Shown piece after piece: positions 45,440-54,054 of a stretch of 64,000 nucleotides of DNA (within the stretch, counting starts at the first letter, position 1; each line of letters starts with the position of its first letter). The position numbers and the translations under genes were made by a program. Under the pieces are notes generated by a model, which was not told where the DNA came from, searched no databases, and saw only the letters and a list, made by a program, of their open reading frames with translations. Location: the NCBI GenBank assembly GCA_964473995.1, contig CAYYRB010000003.1:1-64000 (forward strand), read 5' to 3'. This stretch comes from JAKRSD01 sp964473995 (lineage in GTDB: Bacteria > Bacteroidota > Bacteroidia > CAIKAF01).

Positions 45440-46327
45440 TTAAGAAAAACGACGAAGTATCCAAGACCATATAAACCCGGAAAAGATATGCCAGAGCCCC
45501 CAAAATGCACAGATGATGGCTGACTCTGCATTATGCTTGAAAAATTGCAAAACCAAAATAAGGGCTAATCCGGCATTTTGTATTCCGGTTTCTATGGAAA
45601 CGGTTTTCGCTTCGGCCATTTTTAATCCGCCGGCAGTTGCGAAGATAAATGCGAAAACGAAAGCGAGTCCGTTCATCAGGAGGACATATAAAAATATGTT
45701 TCCCAAATGGGCCGAAAATAAAGGGATGTTCTGAATAACGGCGCCCGCAAGGAAGGCAAAAAAGAAAACGCCCGATAAAACATTTACCGGTTTCGAAATA
45801 TGGTGCGTCCATGTAGGTTTAAGGGCGGTAAGCAGCCAACCCGAACCTACGGGAATTACCGTAAGGAAAAGCAGGCTTTTCATCACCTCTGCCGGATCGA
45901 GTGAAAAATCTTGCCTCAACTCGTTCATCGGGCTATACAACGATGACCAAAACCCGAAAATAAGCGGCGTTAAAAAAAGGGAAAGGCAGGTAGAAACAAA
46001 GGTGAGTACAATGGAGAAGGATACATTACCTCCGGCCAGTTTGGTGAGGTAATTCGATACATTACCACCGGGTACGGCTGCCAATAAAAACATCCCGCAG
46101 GCTATTTCGGGAGAAGGTTTCATCACCAAAACAAGCAGCCAGGTGAGTAACGGAAGTAAAAGCCATTGTGAGGTTAGACCGATGATGAGCGGTTTGGGTT
46201 TTCGGATTACCGCTACCAGCGTATTTTTCGTAATTCCCAAAGATACGCCGAACATAATGAATCCGAGGGTAAGGTAAAGCCCCCACTCGGCTGCCTGATT
46301 AAATACTATTTCCGTCGGCTCGTTCAT
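45440..46327 (-). CDS. Bile acid:sodium symporter (BASS) family transporter
   Basis: Inner-membrane transporter of 295 residues with about nine to ten membrane segments. Family signatures: FIMFGVSLGITKNTLVAV and the substrate/sodium-site AAVPGGNVSNYLTKLAGGN, then ETGIQNAGLALILVLQF. Members move organic anions with sodium; the substrate cannot be told, and bile acid transport is unlikely to be its native job. It starts 3 nt after the TauD-like gene, suggesting the two work on a related compound. A second BASS protein is encoded at 54055. Confidence 0.88.
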   Translation of the reverse strand: MNEPTEIVFNQAAEWGLYLTLGFIMFGVSLGITKNTLVAVIRKPKPLIIGLTSQWLLLPLLTWLLVLVMKPSPEIACGMFLLAAVPGGNVSNYLTKLAGGNVSFSIVLTFVSTCLSLFLTPLIFGFWSSLYSPMNELRQDFSLDPAEVMKSLLFLTVIPVGSGWLLTALKPTWTHHISKPVNVLSGVFFFAFLAGAVIQNIPLFSAHLGNIFLYVLLMNGLAFVFAFIFATAGGLKMAEAKTVSIETGIQNAGLALILVLQFFKHNAESAIICAFWGLWHIFSGFIWSWILRRFS

Positions 46328-46330
46328 GAT

Positions 46331-47341
46331 TTATCGGTCAGCAGACCAACAGACGTTTACCTCACGGGCACCGAAATAGGGCAGCCTTCCGTGTGCCGTA
46401 CGGAAGTTGTCGATGGCCATCATGTCGCCTGACTTCCAGGGAATGATACTCATGTTTTTCCAGATGGTGCTTTGAATATGTTTCACATACTTATCGGGTA
46501 TGGAATCTCCGTTTCCAAAGGTAACATGCATGGCTCTGTCTTCGGGTTTGATCCTGCGATTTTCCCGAAAGTCATTTAATTTAAGAAAGAGGGCAAGAGC
46601 AAAGCCGCGCAGATTGTTTTGGTGAATGGCAATGTGGGCATATTCAAATCGGGCTGCCGAGGAATGAAACACCTGTGTGTGATTGAACCATATTTTTTCT
46701 CCGCTCACCGGATGCTTAAGTATCGCCGGGCGCGTATTGACAAGTTTCAATCCGTCGCCTGGAAGCCAATGGGGTTGTAATTCGTATTCCCGGCAGATTG
46801 CCTCCACTTTGTTTTTATCGGTGGTCTGAAACAGATCGGGCCAGGGCTTCAGTTGTTTTACATTTTTTGATTTTGAATCAGGGCCTGAATAATTGCGGAT
46901 CATGGTCACCCCTTTTTCTTCAAACTCTTGTCTGATGGCCGGGTTCAAATCCCGATATACGGCGGCAAAATCACAGGTTGGCGTTTCACCTCCGCTTTTC
47001 GGCGCAATCTTGCACCAAAAGAATAATTTGCGCGGGGCAAAAGGAAGAAAACTCATTTCGCAATGTTGCATGATCGGGTAGTGGGAGGGAAGCTCACTGG
47101 CAGAAAAAACATAATCGGTCAATTTGTTGCGCGGGGAAGTTCCGAGATAATCATTTTTTAGATCAGGGTCAATCAGTTTTGCCCCGTTTTCAAATGTGCG
47201 CGGATCCTTGATGCCAAATCCCCTGAACAGGATGGCTCCATGGTTATCCAATTTCTCACGGATTAAATCGGCGCGGGCCTGTAAAAATCCGCTCAATGTT
47301 TCACCGGAAGATCGTGCTATGTATGGATGCGTAATAGGCAT
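46331..47341 (-). CDS. TauD/TfdA-family Fe(II)/2-oxoglutarate oxygenase
   Basis: Oxygenase of 336 residues. The iron ligands are His93 and Glu95 (QHCEMSF, an HxE instead of the more usual HxD) and His317 (RTAHGRLPYFG); the Arg that binds 2-oxoglutarate is probably in GAREVNVCW. The sequence is nearer the clavaminate synthase/SyrP branch than taurine dioxygenase by general appearance. It lies between ruvX (37 nt) and a BASS transporter (3 nt). The substrate is unknown; uptake by the neighbouring transporter is an inference. Confidence 0.85.
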   Translation of the reverse strand: MPITHPYIARSSGETLSGFLQARADLIREKLDNHGAILFRGFGIKDPRTFENGAKLIDPDLKNDYLGTSPRNKLTDYVFSASELPSHYPIMQHCEMSFLPFAPRKLFFWCKIAPKSGGETPTCDFAAVYRDLNPAIRQEFEEKGVTMIRNYSGPDSKSKNVKQLKPWPDLFQTTDKNKVEAICREYELQPHWLPGDGLKLVNTRPAILKHPVSGEKIWFNHTQVFHSSAARFEYAHIAIHQNNLRGFALALFLKLNDFRENRRIKPEDRAMHVTFGNGDSIPDKYVKHIQSTIWKNMSIIPWKSGDMMAIDNFRTAHGRLPYFGAREVNVCWSADR

Positions 47342-47378
47342 GATGTATAGTTTATTTGGTGTAAGGAGTCATTTATTG

Positions 47379-47789
47379 CTATCGGTGTCCCATATATTGT
47401 TGTAAAATGATGACCGCACTTACCGTGTCGGCAAGGCTTTTGTCTTTTTTCAGTTTTTTTCCCGCTCCGGCCTGCCTGATGGTTTGCAATGCCTCACGGG
47501 TAGTGAACCGCTCATCTTCACGCCGGATGGGGATATTCGGATGCGCTACAGCAAACTTTCTCAGAAATCCCACGATCTCTTTTTCAACTTTTGATTCGGC
47601 TCCCTCATCGGGAACGGGCTCCCCCACCACAATCAATTCTACGCTTTCCTTTTTTAAATAATCATTCAAAAAGGGGAGAAGTTCGGAAGTATGAACTGCC
47701 GCCAACGGTCCGGCGATAATCTTGAGCGGATCGGTTACCGCAAGGCCCGTTCTTTTTGTTCCGTAATCAACCGCTATAATTCGTCCCAT
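47379..47789 (-). CDS. ruvX: Holliday junction resolvase-like RuvX/YqgF
   Basis: RNase H-like nuclease of 136 residues, implicated in 16S rRNA 5' processing and possibly in junction resolution. Visible motifs: MGRIIAVDYGTKRTGLAV (first catalytic Asp), VVGEPVPDEG (Glu) and DERFTTREA, with the final Asp in DTVSAVIIL. It begins 3 nt after the protease gene. Confidence 0.93.
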   Translation of the reverse strand: MGRIIAVDYGTKRTGLAVTDPLKIIAGPLAAVHTSELLPFLNDYLKKESVELIVVGEPVPDEGAESKVEKEIVGFLRKFAVAHPNIPIRREDERFTTREALQTIRQAGAGKKLKKDKSLADTVSAVIILQQYMGHR

Positions 47790-47792
47790 GCT

Positions 47793-48884
47793 TTATTCCT
47801 CCTCCACATAGGTGGGTATACAACCGAATTGGTTTACCAGAATGTCATCGTATTCGTCTGCGAAGGTAAACAGTTCTCGAAATTGGGGTATGGCGGTTTC
47901 CATGGTAAAGTCATCCTCAAAGATGAGCATACTCAGCAGAATATCCCGATTGTTTATGCTGAAAACGGTGCGTTGCATTTCGTAATTTTTTTGGAGCATG
48001 TATGCGTAAAGCGCGGAGAGTCCTTTTTTGGGAAGTTGGGCAATTACGGCATCTGCTACGATAAACCGGGTAGCTGCCACGTACGAAATATTTATCTTGG
48101 CGCTGCCCCGTTCAACCTGCCACGCATCGGTTCCCGTTCTGCATAATTCTTTGTTGAATTCCAAAATATCCAATACCGACTCAATCATTTCACCCATTTT
48201 TGATGGAAGAAAAGGCTTTCCACGGTAAATTTCCTCCTCCATTTTGTTTCCGCATTCGGGACAAAACCCCTTTTTCAGTTCTTCCATGATAATCAGGTTG
48301 GAACAAGCAGTGCAGCGTACGGATTGTTTTTTTTCTTTCAGCCGGAACTCTTCTAGACAGGATTTCAGATAATTTACGGGAAGAGCAAATCCCAAAGAGT
48401 TCCCTTCTTTGATGATAAACGTGTTTACACCGATGATTTGTCCGTTTTCATCCACCAAAGGCCCGCCGCTGTTTCCCGGGTTTATGGGCGCATCAATCTG
48501 CAGGTAATCAATGCCGTTGTAATTGCTTTTTATTTTAGAGATGATACCCCGGGTGGAGGCATATTTCAGGCCGAACGGGTGTCCTATGGCCAACACTTCG
48601 TTTCCCTCTTTTACAGACTCTGCTTCACCCAGCGGAATATCTTCCACATCATACACGGCGTCGGGTTGTATAAACGCAAGGTCATACAAGGGATCGTGAC
48701 AAACAACGGGAAGCAGTGTTTTTTTGATTTTACGGCCGGTAACCACCGCTTTTGCCGACCCGGCAACAACATGAAAATTGGTAATGATCAGTTCATTTTT
48801 TTTTAAATAAAAACCGGTACCATTCCCATAGGGAGTGGCAATCTGTACTACGCAGTCGCGCATTCTTCCGATAATGTCATTCAT
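47793..48884 (-). CDS. Trypsin-like protease with zinc ribbon and YbjN-like C-terminus
   Basis: Protease of 363 residues with no signal peptide or membrane segment, so probably cytoplasmic, unlike HtrA/DegP. Residues 10-175 are an S1C trypsin-like domain with triad His38 (TNFHVV), Asp68 (YDLAFI) and Ser139 (NPGNSGGPLV). It has no PDZ domain. A zinc ribbon follows (C191, C194, C208, C211). Residues 233-356 form a domain that resembles the YbjN/type III chaperone-like fold and matches the neighbour upstream, sharing NYxxxxTxFxI and FRE...ADxYDDxLxxxF. The genes overlap by 4 nt. Substrate and role unknown; a protein-protein contact between the two gene products is inferred. Confidence 0.85.
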   Translation of the reverse strand: MNDIIGRMRDCVVQIATPYGNGTGFYLKKNELIITNFHVVAGSAKAVVTGRKIKKTLLPVVCHDPLYDLAFIQPDAVYDVEDIPLGEAESVKEGNEVLAIGHPFGLKYASTRGIISKIKSNYNGIDYLQIDAPINPGNSGGPLVDENGQIIGVNTFIIKEGNSLGFALPVNYLKSCLEEFRLKEKKQSVRCTACSNLIIMEELKKGFCPECGNKMEEEIYRGKPFLPSKMGEMIESVLDILEFNKELCRTGTDAWQVERGSAKINISYVAATRFIVADAVIAQLPKKGLSALYAYMLQKNYEMQRTVFSINNRDILLSMLIFEDDFTMETAIPQFRELFTFADEYDDILVNQFGCIPTYVEEE

Positions 48885-50242
48885 GCTTTCGGCGAAAAGT
48901 GCAGCGCCCTGATTTCGTTTAAAAACGAATAATGAAAATCAGGAAGGCTATCAAATTTAAGGTTTTGAATGTGAAAAGCCATACCGGGGTATTGTCTGGA
49001 TTCCTCTGAAACAATCTGCCCGATCTCCCGGATCAGGGCGTCCCGGTTAATGATTCCGTTTTGGATGAATGGAACATCAACGTCTAATCTGATGAAATAA
49101 TCCGAATTCAGGATCATAAGCTGCAGGTGAAAGAGCCGGTAATGGGCCGGGAATAATCCGAAATGAAAAAGGCTGTAGGTGATGGTGTATTCATAAATAA
49201 TCATTTCCATCTCGGGCTGTTTGTTTTGAACGTACCAATCCGTATTCTTTAAGCACTCCGCGATATACTCCCGAATGGTGCCGATGTCGGTTGCGGCAAC
49301 CAGTCCGAATACGGATCGGACCCGGTAAAAACAATCGGTGAAGAATGTTTTTGGCTGGTTTGCCAACCGGGTTAACTCACTGATGATTTCTTCGTTTTTT
49401 TCGACGTTGGTCAGTCCGTCCTGTTTATTCCAATACATATACTGTATGCGGCTCAGTTCATTGAGCAGACTGCCCCGGGCCCCCAACAGATAATCGCTTT
49501 TATAGAGGAAGTTCAGCAAGGCATACGTGATGATTCCCGAATAGGTTTGGCGGTCCTGTTTTCTTACGAAATCCAAGGTCTGGGAAAGCCACGTATTCCA
49601 GAATTCCCATTTCACTTCTACCTCTGCGGCAGGAATTTGCAGGATGGTTTCTTTCTTTCCCGGCGGCTTGGTTACCCCTTCAAATTCATGGTGGAGCAGG
49701 TCGTCGTATTGATCTGCTTTCAGACACATTTCACGAAATCCGTGGTATAACTTTTCCGGTGAACTCTCTTTTGCAGGCGAGCGAAAGAATAGCCCCAGGC
49801 TATTTTCTTTGATGCCGAATTTGGTGTAACGAAGAACATAATTGTCATTTAGCAGTCGGTTCATGGCAGCTATCGGCGGATTGTCAAATGTGGCTAGTAG
49901 GCATTCCGCCTGGATAAATTCTCCGTCAAAAAAGCCGTTAACTTCTGCCGAGCCTTGAAAAAGAGTGAATTCCAGCCGGGTGCCTAAGTTTCGCATTTCT
50001 ACCGCATCTCCTTTCGGGTTATTCAGGTAGTGCAGCAAAGCCGTCAAGGATGATGAATACGCGTTTTCTTTAAATCGTTCGGCGGCTTCGTGCCATTTTT
50101 TTAAACGTTCTTCGCTTTTATTTACATCGGAATAATGTCCGAAATCAATTTCAGGCTGTGGACGGGGCAGTGGGATACTTTCCGGTTTTGTATGATCCGC
50201 GGCTGGATTCTGTTTGCCGAAAAGCCTTTGCCAACATCCCAT
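48881..50242 (-). CDS. YbjN-like domain protein with unknown C-terminal region
   Basis: Cytoplasmic protein of 453 residues. The N-terminal 60 residues are charged and variable. Residues about 62-190 align by eye with the tail of the downstream protease (LLNDNYVLRYTKFGIKENS, FREMCLKADQYDDLLHHEF). From 190 to 453 a mainly helical region (FVRKQDRQTYSGIITYALLNF) is followed by another alpha/beta segment ending in LPDFHYSFLNEIRALHF; I do not recognise these. It starts 6 nt after the MntR-like gene and overlaps the protease gene by 4 nt (ATGA). The tight pairing and shared domain suggest they act together. Confidence 0.78.
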   Translation of the reverse strand: MGCWQRLFGKQNPAADHTKPESIPLPRPQPEIDFGHYSDVNKSEERLKKWHEAAERFKENAYSSSLTALLHYLNNPKGDAVEMRNLGTRLEFTLFQGSAEVNGFFDGEFIQAECLLATFDNPPIAAMNRLLNDNYVLRYTKFGIKENSLGLFFRSPAKESSPEKLYHGFREMCLKADQYDDLLHHEFEGVTKPPGKKETILQIPAAEVEVKWEFWNTWLSQTLDFVRKQDRQTYSGIITYALLNFLYKSDYLLGARGSLLNELSRIQYMYWNKQDGLTNVEKNEEIISELTRLANQPKTFFTDCFYRVRSVFGLVAATDIGTIREYIAECLKNTDWYVQNKQPEMEMIIYEYTITYSLFHFGLFPAHYRLFHLQLMILNSDYFIRLDVDVPFIQNGIINRDALIREIGQIVSEESRQYPGMAFHIQNLKFDSLPDFHYSFLNEIRALHFSPKA

Positions 50243-50248
50243 GTTTCG

Positions 50249-50920
50249 TTATGCTTTTTTTACCACAAAAAGGTTTTTGGCCACCCGTTCCGAAATCATG
50301 GTTTCCTGTTTGTTTACCAAAGCAATCAGGGAATTGTCATATCCGAACCGCTTTTTAATTTTTACCCGTGTACCCAAAATTAATTTCACACTGTCCAGGT
50401 ATTGCAAGAAATCGGCGGAGTGATCCTTAACGCCGATAATGATTCCTTCGTCGTTGATATCCAAATCTGAAAGTGAAAATTCCGGATGATGATGCAGATT
50501 TCCCTCGGTATCCGGAATCGGATCGCCGTGTGGGTCATGGGTTGGGAACCCCAGAAACTCATCCAGACGCTCCACCAGTTTTACCGAATGTATATGCTCC
50601 AATTGCTCGGCCAAATCATGAATTTCGTCCCATTTAAATTGCAGCTTATCTACCAAAAAAACTTCCCAAAGGCGATGTTTGCGGATAACGGACGCGGCAA
50701 TCCCTCGGCCCTTTTCGGTAAGGCTTACTCCCTTATATTTTTCGTAGGTAATCAGTTTTTTTTCAGCCAGTTTTTGCAGCATATCCGTTACCGATGAAGC
50801 CTTGGTTCTCAATTCATGTGCCAGGTCATTTGTGCTTACGCGCCGCCTGTTTCTGCCCGAAATCTTAAATATGGCTTTCAGGTAATTTTCTTCAGCTTGT
50901 GTATAATTTAATTCTTTCAC
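50249..50920 (-). CDS. DtxR/MntR-family metal-dependent regulator
   Basis: Transcription factor of 223 residues: winged helix (about 1-65; TNDLAHELRTKASSVTDMLQ), dimerisation/metal domain (66-140) and C-terminal FeoA/SH3-like domain (150-223). In the metal site EQLEH replaces the C-x-x-E-H of DtxR, agreeing with the E-x-x-E-H of MntR as I recall it, so manganese is more likely than iron as effector. The third motif, HDPHGDPIP, is typical of the family. It leads an operon with the YbjN-like and protease genes; whether it regulates them is unknown. No operator was recognised. Confidence 0.88.
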   Translation of the reverse strand: MKELNYTQAEENYLKAIFKISGRNRRRVSTNDLAHELRTKASSVTDMLQKLAEKKLITYEKYKGVSLTEKGRGIAASVIRKHRLWEVFLVDKLQFKWDEIHDLAEQLEHIHSVKLVERLDEFLGFPTHDPHGDPIPDTEGNLHHHPEFSLSDLDINDEGIIIGVKDHSADFLQYLDSVKLILGTRVKIKKRFGYDNSLIALVNKQETMISERVAKNLFVVKKA

Positions 50921-51171
50921 CGACCTGGATTTTATTTGGGAGATGACTTTTTTTGTGGATGATTTTTACCAACATTTCCAAGAAATGGAAAATCAAATGT
51001 AAGGGAAAGTCAGGTTAAACATGCTGTTGATAAAAACCTTTGTTTCTGAATTTTGTCGAGAACGAAAAATAACGCATTTTTCATTTGGCAAAATAGTAAT
51101 CTGCTCATGCCGAATAAATGGGTTTCGGGGTGAGCGGGTGAAGAAAGATATCGTGCGGTTTTATATCACGT

Positions 51172-51828
51172 TTAGAATAGTTCCCTCAAAATTTTTTCCA
51201 CTTTTTCTTTCAACTCGGCCAATTCGTTTTCCACGGTTTGCAGCCGGTTTTCTAATTCACCTACTGTCCGTCGGACGGGTTCCTCAGGCATGCCATCAAA
51301 TTCAGACGGATCGGGCTCACCCGAAAAACAATGCATGTAGCGTATTTCCTTTTGTCCCGGTTTGCGAGGCAATTGAATCACATAAGGCGTTTCGCCTACG
51401 GAAAGTGCATGCAAGACCTTTTGGACTTCTTCCAGGTTTTCGAATTCGTAAAGGCGTCCCGCGTTGGTCTTTAATTCCCCTGCCGTTTGCGGTCCCCTTA
51501 AAAATAACAGACCCACAATCGTTGTTTCGGCAAGATCCAACGGATATTTTACCGCCAGCGTGTGTCTGTATTTGACCACCCGGCTTCCGGCTCCCGTTAC
51601 GGTTGCAACAAGCCCTTTTTTCTTCAGTTCGTCCAGCGTTAGCAAAACGGTGGGTTCATCATAATCGGTCACCGGATTTCGGGACGTTTTTTGATTGCAG
51701 GCGGCCGTCAGCCCGTTCAGGGTCATGGGGTAATAATCGGGCGTGGTCTTGCTTTTTTCGATCAATGCTCCGAGCACGCGGACTTCCTCCGGGCTGAGCA
51801 GGGGTAAGTTGGTTTTGGTTTCTTCCAT
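51172..51828 (-). CDS. yceH: YceH/DUF480 family protein
   Basis: Protein of 218 residues with two winged-helix domains (LLSPEEVRVLGALIEKS; YPMTLNGLTAACNQKTSRNP; LFLRGPQTAGELKTNAGRLY) and a C-terminal coiled coil (ENRLQTVENELAELKEKVEK). The start METT-like MEETKTNLPLLSPEE is chosen over a longer frame because it is the family start and sits exactly 4 nt behind a TATCTTTG box. Function unknown in the family; DNA or RNA binding is suggested by the fold. Divergent from menC. Confidence 0.88.
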   Translation of the reverse strand: MEETKTNLPLLSPEEVRVLGALIEKSKTTPDYYPMTLNGLTAACNQKTSRNPVTDYDEPTVLLTLDELKKKGLVATVTGAGSRVVKYRHTLAVKYPLDLAETTIVGLLFLRGPQTAGELKTNAGRLYEFENLEEVQKVLHALSVGETPYVIQLPRKPGQKEIRYMHCFSGEPDPSEFDGMPEEPVRRTVGELENRLQTVENELAELKEKVEKILRELF

Positions 51829-51832
51829 GAGG

Positions 51833-51840
51833 CAAAGATA
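51833..51840 (-). promoter_or_regulatory. Leaderless-type promoter of yceH
   Basis: TATCTTTG (minus strand) ends 4 nt before the ATG. With initiation about 5 nt after the box, transcription would begin on the A of the start codon. Confidence 0.7.
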
Positions 51841-51859
51841 CCGCAGCCGGTTGAATTCG

Positions 51860-51867
51860 TATCTTTG
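51860..51867 (+). promoter_or_regulatory. Leaderless-type promoter of menC
   Basis: The same TATCTTTG with the same 4-nt distance to the ATG at 51872. The two divergent boxes lie 19 bp apart, and only 43 bp separate the two start codons. Confidence 0.7.
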
Positions 51868-51871
51868 AGGC

Positions 51872-52993
51872 ATGGCACCGGACATATTTTTTTCGCATGG
51901 CTCTGAACAATCTGATTTTTTTGATCGCTTAAGAAATCTTTCTTTTGAGCGGCTTGATGCACGGGTTGAACATGCAGTAATGGAATTTAAACGGCCCGCA
52001 GGCACCTCGCGTGGTGTACTTACTCAAAAACCCGTATGGTTTCTGACAGTTTCCGACGGTCATTTTATGGGCGTAGGTGAATGTGCTCCCCTTCCCGGTT
52101 TGAGTCCTGATTTTTCTTCTGCGGAAGGCATGCTTCGCGAGGTAGCTGATTCTATCAGCCAATTTCCCGACTGGCTCCTTAATCTTGATGATTATCCATC
52201 TGTAAAATTTGCTTTGGAAACGGCTTTGCTGGACTTGGAAGGGTACGGTAATAAAATTCTTTTTCCTTCCCGTTTTACGGAGGGAAAAGAAGCGATTCTC
52301 ATTAACGGGTTGATTTGGATGGGCGATCCGGAAAGTATGATCCGGGAAATCAATGACAAATTGGAAAAAGGCTTCCGGGTTTTGAAAATGAAAATAGGGG
52401 CGCTCGATTTTTCCCAAGAAATAGCTATTCTGGAGCAGATACGTTCCGTGTATGGTCCAGATGAGTTGGAGTTGCGTTTGGATGCGAACGGCGCATTTAA
52501 ACCAAGGGAAGCCGTACGGAAACTAGAACAATTGTTCTCTTATCACATTCACAGCGTGGAACAACCTATCAAGGCCGGGTCTTGGGATGATATGGCCGAT
52601 GTGTGTCGGGAGAGCCCCATCCCCGTCGCACTCGATGAAGAGCTGATCGGTTTGTGCGGGGCGGATCGCATGCAGGAAATGCTGGAAACCGTTCTTCCCT
52701 CTTACCTGATCATTAAACCAACCCTTTGCGGCGGATTTCAGGGTGCAGAGGATTGGATAGCCTATGCCGACCAACTGGGAATAGGCTGGTGGGCCACGAG
52801 TGCTTTGGAGAGCAACATAGGGCTGAATGCCATCGCTCAATGGGTTTATGCCAAACAGAATCCGGTGCCTCAGGGCTTGGGTACGGGAAAATTATTCCGA
52901 AAAAACATCGAAAGTCCTTTATTTCTTGAGTCAGATACCCTGCGGTATGATGCGGGCGGCAAATGGGATTTGTCCCTGCTTTTTGATGCTTGA
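51872..52993 (+). CDS. menC: o-Succinylbenzoate synthase
   Basis: Dehydrates SHCHC to o-succinylbenzoate in menaquinone synthesis. 373 residues of the enolase superfamily: an N-terminal cap (FKRPAGTSRGVLTQKPVWF is family-like) and a barrel with the catalytic KMKIG pair, metal ligands in LRLDANGAF, VEQPI and ALDEELIG, and the second acid/base Lys in LIIKPTLCGG. The ATG at 51872 adds about 25 residues before the family start, but the next ATG (51980) would cut into the first strand, and the promoter fits the first. menE follows after 4 nt. Confidence 0.92.
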   Translation: MAPDIFFSHGSEQSDFFDRLRNLSFERLDARVEHAVMEFKRPAGTSRGVLTQKPVWFLTVSDGHFMGVGECAPLPGLSPDFSSAEGMLREVADSISQFPDWLLNLDDYPSVKFALETALLDLEGYGNKILFPSRFTEGKEAILINGLIWMGDPESMIREINDKLEKGFRVLKMKIGALDFSQEIAILEQIRSVYGPDELELRLDANGAFKPREAVRKLEQLFSYHIHSVEQPIKAGSWDDMADVCRESPIPVALDEELIGLCGADRMQEMLETVLPSYLIIKPTLCGGFQGAEDWIAYADQLGIGWWATSALESNIGLNAIAQWVYAKQNPVPQGLGTGKLFRKNIESPLFLESDTLRYDAGGKWDLSLLFDA

Positions 52994-52997
52994 AACC

Positions 52998-54017
52998 ATG
53001 ATGAATAAACGGATACTGATCGAAGGCAGTCAAAGTACGGAAGCACTGGATGCTTTTTTGAAAGACTGGTTAAGCGACTCGGATCATGTAATCTGTAAAA
53101 CATCGGGAAGTACGGGAGAGCCTAAGCATATCCCCGTCTCCAAAAAAGCCATGCGTTACAGCGCACAAACTACCGTTGATTTTTTTGGATTGAATGCCGC
53201 CCACACGGCTTTGCTTTGTCTGCCCTGCGATTTTATTGCCGGCAGGATGATGGTGGTGCGTGCGCTTCTTTCGGGTATGCAATTGCACTCGGTTATTCCT
53301 TCCGCCGATCCGCTTTCTGCAGTGTTTCCGTATCCCATTCATTTCGCTGCGTTTACACCGCCTCAGGTGCATAACGCCCTGAGCAGGGAAGCCTCGTCCG
53401 GAATGCTTAGAAATATCTCTTCGGTAATCATCGGCGGGGCTCCTTTGCCGCAGGATGTGGAAAACAGGCTGGTTGAACTTGGCGTGAATGCCTATGTGAC
53501 CTATGGGATGACGGAAACGATTTCCCACGTGGCTTTGCGAAAAGTGGGTGAGTCCAACTACAAGCTTATTTCGGAAGGTACCCGTATATCCATCGATGAT
53601 TTTGGCTGTCTGGTATTGGAAAATGCCCATTTGTTTGATGGAGCATTGGTAACCCGTGATGTCGTCGAAATTTTGGATCACAATACATTTCGCTGGTTGG
53701 GCCGCAGTGATTTTGTCATTAATTCCGGCGGGTTTAAAATTCATCCCGAACAGGTGGAACAAAAAATCAGCCAACATCCCGACTGGAAAGGAATCATGAT
53801 TATGGTAGCCGCAGAGCCTCATCCGATATATGGAGAACGGCCGGTGCTCATCGGCTTGAAAGAAGCGCAGCTGCCATCGCTTCATACGCTTGAAAATACA
53901 TTATCCAAGCGGGAAATGCCGGCAAAATTGATTCAGGTGGATTCCTTCGTATTCACGGAGAACGGCAAAATTAATCGGGCGCTTACCACATCGGCTGCCA
54001 GAACGCAATCTGCGTAA
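52998..54017 (+). CDS. menE: o-Succinylbenzoate-CoA ligase, short form
   Basis: Activates o-succinylbenzoate with ATP and CoA, the step after MenC. AMP-forming ligase motifs: KTSGSTGEPKHIPVSKKA, the YGMTET motif, GRSDFVINSGGFKIHPEQVE and the C-terminal catalytic Lys in ENGKINRAL. At 339 residues it is shorter than the ~450-490 of the usual enzyme because the N-terminal subdomain is reduced; compact versions are common in Bacteroidota. Two consecutive ATG codons (52998 and 53001) could start. It follows menC by 4 nt. Confidence 0.92.
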   Translation: MMNKRILIEGSQSTEALDAFLKDWLSDSDHVICKTSGSTGEPKHIPVSKKAMRYSAQTTVDFFGLNAAHTALLCLPCDFIAGRMMVVRALLSGMQLHSVIPSADPLSAVFPYPIHFAAFTPPQVHNALSREASSGMLRNISSVIIGGAPLPQDVENRLVELGVNAYVTYGMTETISHVALRKVGESNYKLISEGTRISIDDFGCLVLENAHLFDGALVTRDVVEILDHNTFRWLGRSDFVINSGGFKIHPEQVEQKISQHPDWKGIMIMVAAEPHPIYGERPVLIGLKEAQLPSLHTLENTLSKREMPAKLIQVDSFVFTENGKINRALTTSAARTQSA

Positions 54018-54042
54018 TGCCCCTAAAACGATCCGGGTAACC

Positions 54043-54050
54043 TATCTTTG
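54043..54050 (+). promoter_or_regulatory. Leaderless-type promoter of the second BASS gene
   Basis: TATCTTTG, ending 4 nt before the ATG at 54055, the same geometry as at yceH and menC. It means the transporter has its own promoter 25 nt after menE. Confidence 0.7.
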
Positions 54051-54054
54051 TAGG

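Noticed and set aside
50921..51171. Possible small gene between the MntR-like gene and yceH
   Set aside because: The open frame there runs antisense into yceH and encodes a basic, Phe-rich sequence with no family pattern; no promoter or terminator was recognised.
53070..53885. 271-residue open frame antisense to menE
   Set aside because: It is His/Arg/Gly-rich, matches nothing and lies opposite a gene with clear family motifs.
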